Assembly (NCBI GenBank): GCA_958451615.1
Contig: CAUDQR010000008.1
Coordinates: 27,344-91,343, forward strand
Direction of reading: 5' to 3'
Length of the DNA: 64,000 bases
Source of the DNA: an uncultured Collinsella sp.
GTDB taxonomy: Bacteria; Actinomycetota; Coriobacteriia; Coriobacteriales; Coriobacteriaceae
The translations under genes were made by a program, and so were the position numbers. This document shows positions 59,586-64,000 of the stretch, in pieces. The first letter of the stretch is position 1; every line of letters begins with the position of its first letter. A model generated the notes under the pieces. It was given only the letters and a program-made list of their open reading frames with translations. It did no database searches and was not told where the DNA came from.

Positions 59586-60065
59586 TTAAATTCTCCGAGT
59601 GGTTGTAGGTGCCGCCAAGATTCTTTCGATAATTGATTGAGCCAGTCTCGCTCTGTCCGATGCCCTAGCCCTTATTCTTGTCTTCAGTTCGTCGGTCTCT
59701 TCCGACGTGGTCATTTCCAGATACCTCCTCTTTATCCGCTCGTGCTCGACGGTGCGCACGAACCTTGCTGTGACGAGCATGGGGCCGAGTATCCATCGAT
59801 GAAGGTGCTGGCGAACATCACCCTTTGCCTGACCTTGTAGTTTATCCGGTCGATGCCGTTGTTGGCTCGGGCGGGGAGTCCGTGTTGGCGAGTGTGCCTG
59901 AATCGGAATCCGTTCTGCGCGGTGAGCTCGCGCATGCTCAACCGCTTCCTCAACTGGTTCTCGTTGACCGGGCTGACAAGGCACACCGACAGTCATAGGT
60001 GCGACGCGTTTGGGGTACAGTTTCGGACGGAACCCACAAGAATGTGCGAGATGACCTAGGGGCAC
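59586..60065 (-). pseudogene. Decayed coding remnants
   Basis: Minus-strand stretches read RTVEHERIKRRYLEMTTSEE and DELKTRIRARASDRARLAQ in one frame, and NGIDRINYKVRQRVMFASTF in another, so a once-coding region now has at least one frameshift. No family is recognised. No plausible start codon or ribosome binding site. Confidence 0.4.
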
Positions 60066-60490
60066 CTTGCAGCTGTACTGGGGTTACTGGAAGGGGCGGC
60101 AATGTCGTTGGATTAACTTTCTTTAACAGATACTTTTTTAATTGACGCGCCCATATAAATCTTTTCTGCATACTCGACTGCTTCTGCAGTCTCTGCGGCG
60201 CTCCGTCATTGGTAAAGCACCTGACAGAGAGGGGAATTCGATGTCATAGCTGGCGTCTTCATCGGAGGATAAGATTACTTGATAGCTATATGTTTTCATC
60301 GCTAGTCATCTCAGACTATTATAGATATATCGATATATCGTTTGCAGCTTTTACGATTTCCGGTACGTTCCAATCGGAATCATTTTCTGGTGGTTGATAG
60401 ACATGACTTCTGCTTCGTATGTGCATTCAGTTTTTTGCACTGGATTAAATCAACTGCATCTAATTTAGCTAGATTGGGAAGCGATATTGC
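60066..60490. other. AT-rich intergenic region without a supported gene
   Basis: About 425 bases. No gene with a ribosome binding site is visible. Several TATAAT-like sequences near 60315-60340 could include a promoter of the following DUF2971 gene. Confidence 0.5.
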
Positions 60491-61471
60491 ATGGTGCTAA
60501 GCTTGACACAGAAAGAAACATATCGGGAGACGCTGGCTAATCTCGTTGCCAAGCAAAACGATGGCGCTTCCATTGTTTCCGCAGGGAAGGAACTGGAAGC
60601 TCTATCGTCTTTTCTCGTCCCGCGAATGCTTTACCGCTATCGACCTCCAACTAAATACGCCTTTGCCGACCTAGAAAACGCAACTGTTACGTTTTCTCAT
60701 CCAAGGGTTTTCAGCGATCAGCGCGACTCGGTGCCGATCTATAACTGGAATGGTATAGATGAAATCGAAAGTTATCTCAATGATGATGAACAAGCGTTAG
60801 AGAAAATAAATCAAATTGATTTTAGACGACTTGCGTGTGTTTTAGGGGCTCTGGGGACTCCTTTAAATCCAGCAAGAATTGATGAGTTCGAGATGCTATC
60901 CGATGAGGGGAGAGTTAGCCTTTTTCGCTCGGCTGTTAAAAACTTGCGTTTATTTGTTGGAGGATTTGTTGCTCCAGTTCATCAGAATAGCTGTCGAAAT
61001 TGTTGCCGCATTTTGTGCCTAACAGACAATCCTAGCGATTCGAATATGTGGAATGTATATTCCGAAAGCCAAGCGGGTTTCGTTCTTGCTTACGACAGAG
61101 AAGCTATTCGCAATTGCAATATTGCTAACGGAATGCGTACTGAAATATTGCCAATTTTATATGATGACAAACCATTTAATTGCGACCCTCAAATTGCTTG
61201 GACTGCTGCTAGGATGCTTGGTCTTAATGTGGGCAGCGACGACATGCTTAGTGATCTGCGGGCAATTTACAGAAAGGGCAGTGCGTTTGAGTGGGAGAAC
61301 GAATATCGTGCCCGTCTTGTACCCGAGCCAGATGAGCTTGAGATGAATTATGTACAACGCCCGTGCAAGCCATTACGAGTTATTCTTGGGAGCAGGATGT
61401 CTCAAGAGGATAAAGAACTTTGCATTTGCGCGGCGAATAAACTGGACATTCCTGTAGATGAACAGTGCTAG
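60491..61471 (+). CDS. DUF2971 protein
   Basis: The 326-residue product starts MVLSLTQKETYRETLANLVA. LYRYRPPTKYAFADLENATVTFSHPRVFSD near residue 47 and CLTDNPSDSNMWNVYSESQAGF near 176 are the two main DUF2971 blocks, and EWENEYRARLV near 270 is the third. DUF2971 proteins are common in bacterial accessory islands and phage-related loci and are of unknown activity. Low GC and position in an island fit a mobile or defence-linked gene. Confidence 0.75.
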   Translation: MVLSLTQKETYRETLANLVAKQNDGASIVSAGKELEALSSFLVPRMLYRYRPPTKYAFADLENATVTFSHPRVFSDQRDSVPIYNWNGIDEIESYLNDDEQALEKINQIDFRRLACVLGALGTPLNPARIDEFEMLSDEGRVSLFRSAVKNLRLFVGGFVAPVHQNSCRNCCRILCLTDNPSDSNMWNVYSESQAGFVLAYDREAIRNCNIANGMRTEILPILYDDKPFNCDPQIAWTAARMLGLNVGSDDMLSDLRAIYRKGSAFEWENEYRARLVPEPDELEMNYVQRPCKPLRVILGSRMSQEDKELCICAANKLDIPVDEQC

Positions 61472-62180
61472 TTATCCGTTAATAGTGCCGTGTAGTCATT
61501 ATTTGTTAGCTGAATCGTGTGCTAGTAGACTCCTGAGTTGGTGATTGCCATATCTACGGGGGCATTTCGAAAGATAATTTGTTCGCGCGATTTGTTGTGG
61601 TGTAAGAGGGAGGGCTGCGTCAGCGCCCCCCCCCTGCGCCTAAGGCTATTCCGCTACGCCGTGGTGGTCATGGACATCCCTTATTACCTCGTGCGCGGCC
61701 AGTCAGTTCCGCGGCGAGTCTTACCGCGTCCGCCATGCCCTCATGCAGGAGGGCTAGCTGCTCAAAAAGCGTGCGCGCTTCCGATGCTCAGACTGCTCAA
61801 ATCCTTTTGACGAAACACAACGTTCCGGGCTCTCGTCGGAGCGGGGTATTACGACCGTACTGGCGGTCGACCTGCGGATGTCGGTACGGTCGCAATACTC
61901 TGGGGGGATGGGCCTTATAAATTCGATGCTTCGTTGGATCGTTTAGGAAATAGTGCTGCTCTGCTTATAGTTAGATGTGAGAGCATCGTTGAGCGCCCCC
62001 TTTCGCAGCAGGCTGATATTCAAACTTTCTGTAGTCCGATATGCGAAGAGGAATTAATAGAAATAGACAATCGCATGTTTGCACATGAGATAAGGGAGCA
62101 GTATTTCGAACCGTTTGTTAGTTCTTATTAACTAAGTTTGATGAGGCCTTTATAAGATATAGGTATGAGGATTTTCTCAG
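61472..62180. other. Decayed region with an inverted repeat
   Basis: About 700 bases. GTATTACGACCGTAC (61846-61860) and GTACGGTCGCAATAC (61884-61898) form an imperfect inverted repeat. Fragments that look like former protein appear before it (LLKKRARFRCSDCSNPFD) and after it (VAILWGDGPYKFDASLDRLG to SSY at 62131), in different frames. No intact gene is supported. Probably remnants of an inserted element. Confidence 0.5.
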
Positions 62181-62279
62181 ATGAAAAATGTTGGCTGGTT
62201 CACGTTCGAAGGCGTTGAATATTGCTACCTTGATTCAACACGAATCCTTTCTATGACAATTGTTCAAAAGAAGAGATAA
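62181..62279 (+). CDS. 32-residue peptide, doubtful
   Basis: ATG 62181 to TAA 62277-62279 gives MKNVGWFTFEGVEYCYLDST and ten more residues. The WFTFEGVEYCYLD segment resembles one unit of a choline-binding-type cell-wall repeat. It may be the end of a lost surface protein. No strong ribosome binding site. Confidence 0.3.
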   Translation: MKNVGWFTFEGVEYCYLDSTRILSMTIVQKKR

Positions 62280-62329
62280 TTGATGGATAATGTTGCAACA
62301 TGGATATTCATTTTGACTGGGGATTCAAT

Positions 62330-64000
62330 ATGAAAAAGGTTTTACGTGCTGCAACTTCTTTTTCTTTGGCTGCTCTTCTGACATTTTCGTCATTGATGAG
62401 TCCTGTAGTTGCTGCTTACGGGTTGAACGAGGCGCAGCCCGCTGAAGCTGTGACGGATGTGGCTTCTGCAGGTGATGACGGAGTGGCTGCACGCGATGAC
62501 TATGCTGAAAGCAGCGAGGCTACCGTTGACCAATCACCGATTGAAGGGGATATTGAGACTATCGACTCGTTGAGCCAAGGCACAACTGAAAGCGATGTCA
62601 AGACCGAGCAACAGGTCGATTCGGTCGAGTCGGACTTTCAATACGTTTACCTGGCCTACCCAAGCCTTCCCTCTGGATCCAATCAAGTCATTGCTTTTGC
62701 TACGCCTAATGACGGCGAAGTTCTTTCCTCTGCTGCGCTTGGCTATGTGAGTGCCAACGGCGTAAAGGGCTCTGTCGACGCGTCTGCTACGGCTGATAAT
62801 TCTGCCGCCTTTACCTTTGGCGCAAAACTCGAAGCTAATACTTATTTCCTCACTTCGATTTCTTATTATCTAGAGGGAGATGGGGCTGAGCATAAGATTG
62901 ATCTTTCTAATCGAGATTATTCATTCACCGTCGTAGATAGCTCTGTGAACTCCGAGGGAACATCCGTTTATTATGCAGATGGGGACGGAAATGCTGTTGA
63001 GGCCCAGTCTATTCAGCAGGCGTTGGAGTGCGCCGATTCTCCGGATGGTGTTTCTACCTATGCCACTCGTTCTGCACGCAATGTTGGTGTAATTGCTCTC
63101 GATGCGGGTCACGGCGGTTCTGATCCTGGCGCGCAGGGAAATGGCAAAAGCGAAGCCGATCTTACTTGGAAAATCGTAACGGCGTGCAAGAATAAGCTTG
63201 AAGCCTATGGTTTCAAGGTAGTTCTTGCTCGTGAGCAATACGGCAATTATTCAGGTGACGATTATCTTTATCGTGTTCAGCGCTGCATCGATCAAGGCGC
63301 TCAGGCTTTCGTTAGCTTCCATATTAATTCCGGATCTCCTGCCGCTCATGGTGCTGAGGTTTATGCTCCTACTGCGAATGGCACTGATTGCACACAGGTT
63401 TCTGTAGAACTTGCAAATAAGGTTATGAACAATCTTGCCGCTATGGGCCTTTCGTACCGCGGCGTATTCCAAATGGAAGTAGGCGATGAGTTCGCTGTTA
63501 TCCGATGTGCCCGTGAACAGGGAATCCCTGGCATCTTGATTGAACACGGCTTTATCTCGAATTCCGGCGATGTTGCCAACTATTTCTCTGATGACGGCTG
63601 CCGTCGCCTTGGCGAGGCTGATGCTGCTGCAATTATTGCGCAGTTTCCGCATCCTTATTCCATTGATGGAATTACATTCTCTGAAGAATTGGGGCGTGCT
63701 GGATCTTCCATTAAGGTTGGCGTGAATGTTACCGGTAAGACCGATGGTCTTAAGTACAAATTTGTTTGGCATAAAGTCCGAGCCAATTGGAACAGCTCAA
63801 ATTGGGGTGTAATTGGCCAAGATTTGACCAGCCCGTCTGTTACTTGGACTTTGCCATTAGCTGGTGAATATGAAATTTATGCCGATGTTGTCGACTCTAA
63901 TGGTTACATATCGAGCACTTCAAAATATAAAGTAGTCAATTGGTCCGTCGAGGGCCTCGACGTCTCCGGCGAGGCGCGCTCCGGCAAGCCGCTCAGGCTC
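62330..64000 (+). CDS. Secreted N-acetylmuramoyl-L-alanine amidase, 3' end outside window
   Basis: The frame opens at ATG 62330 and is still open at 64000 (557 codons). Residues 1-30 are a signal peptide (KKVLRAATSFSLAALLTFSS), followed by an acidic linker and a beta-rich domain. From about residue 252, VGVIALDAGHGGSDPGAQG, FVSFHINSGSPA near 329 and GILIEHGFISN near 403 carry the zinc and catalytic residues of Amidase_3 enzymes. A Y_Y_Y-like strand domain follows (KYKFVWHKVRANWN). It trims or cleaves peptidoglycan outside the cell. The last 60 bases turn abruptly GC-rich. Confidence 0.88.
   Translation, partial: MKKVLRAATSFSLAALLTFSSLMSPVVAAYGLNEAQPAEAVTDVASAGDDGVAARDDYAESSEATVDQSPIEGDIETIDSLSQGTTESDVKTEQQVDSVESDFQYVYLAYPSLPSGSNQVIAFATPNDGEVLSSAALGYVSANGVKGSVDASATADNSAAFTFGAKLEANTYFLTSISYYLEGDGAEHKIDLSNRDYSFTVVDSSVNSEGTSVYYADGDGNAVEAQSIQQALECADSPDGVSTYATRSARNVGVIALDAGHGGSDPGAQGNGKSEADLTWKIVTACKNKLEAYGFKVVLAREQYGNYSGDDYLYRVQRCIDQGAQAFVSFHINSGSPAAHGAEVYAPTANGTDCTQVSVELANKVMNNLAAMGLSYRGVFQMEVGDEFAVIRCAREQGIPGILIEHGFISNSGDVANYFSDDGCRRLGEADAAAIIAQFPHPYSIDGITFSEELGRAGSSIKVGVNVTGKTDGLKYKFVWHKVRANWNSSNWGVIGQDLTSPSVTWTLPLAGEYEIYADVVDSNGYISSTSKYKVVNWSVEGLDVSGEARSGKPLRL

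Overview
The window looks like a chromosomal segment of a high-GC, anaerobic, Gram-positive gut actinobacterium of the class Coriobacteriia, most plausibly Collinsella or a close relative. This is inferred from gene content (a sufCBDSU operon with a divergent Rrf2 regulator, a GGGtGRT/NifU-like pair, an MPKTG-anchored surface protein) and codon usage. No 16S or other marker gene is present, so the genus is an inference.

Region 1, positions 1 to about 30,614, is the right part of a temperate siphophage prophage, all on the + strand. In order it holds small accessory genes in overlapping cassettes (1-4.6 kb), a sigma-region-4-like late regulator (4.7 kb), an exactly 10-bp-phased repeat array (5.2 kb), HNH and ParB-DUF4417 genes, terminase small and large subunits, portal, head morphogenesis protein, scaffold, capsid, connectors, tail tube, tail chaperones with a canonical A_AAA_AAC frameshift site, tape measure, tail tip proteins, a complete diversity-generating retroelement (DGR), and a lysis cassette (XkdX-like, coiled-coil membrane protein, holin, endolysin). 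It ends in the 3' half of a tRNA-Lys(CTT) gene, which marks the attachment site. Integrase, repressor and replication genes must lie left of the window.

The DGR (25.0-28.1 kb) is the main discovery. A C-type-lectin-like receptor-binding protein carries a 129-bp variable repeat (VR). It is followed by two hairpins, an Avd-like accessory protein, a 129-bp template repeat (TR) and a reverse transcriptase. VR and TR differ at 10 positions, and all 10 are adenines in TR. Nine of these change an amino acid, mostly Asn in the template to Tyr, Asp, Ser or His in the target. The reverse transcriptase gene carries an 11-G tract near its 3' end that could switch its C-terminal tail.

Region 2, 30.6-51.8 kb, is chromosomal. 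It starts with two tandem copies of an attachment-scar/terminator repeat. Then come an FAD-dependent oxidoreductase, GGGtGRT and Fe-S scaffold genes, a solitary Y1 transposase, the suf operon with an Rrf2 regulator and a striking 22-bp-periodic operator, a HEPN/MNT toxin-antitoxin pair, an LPXTG-type surface hydrolase, an AAA-ATPase-like gene, two glycosyltransferases, an acyltransferase, and a membrane protein gene split by an in-frame amber codon.

Region 3, 51.9-62.3 kb, is an AT-richer accessory island. It carries SatD and DUF3307 genes behind a palindromic operator, an unknown gene, a fresh IS1595-type insertion sequence (perfect 8-bp target duplication) with a passenger RelB/DinJ-like antitoxin, an AAA ATPase plus PD-(D/E)XK-like gene pair that looks like a two-gene defence system, several decayed transposase and protein fragments, a wHTH-like membrane protein and a DUF2971 protein. 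The window ends inside a secreted N-acetylmuramoyl-L-alanine amidase.
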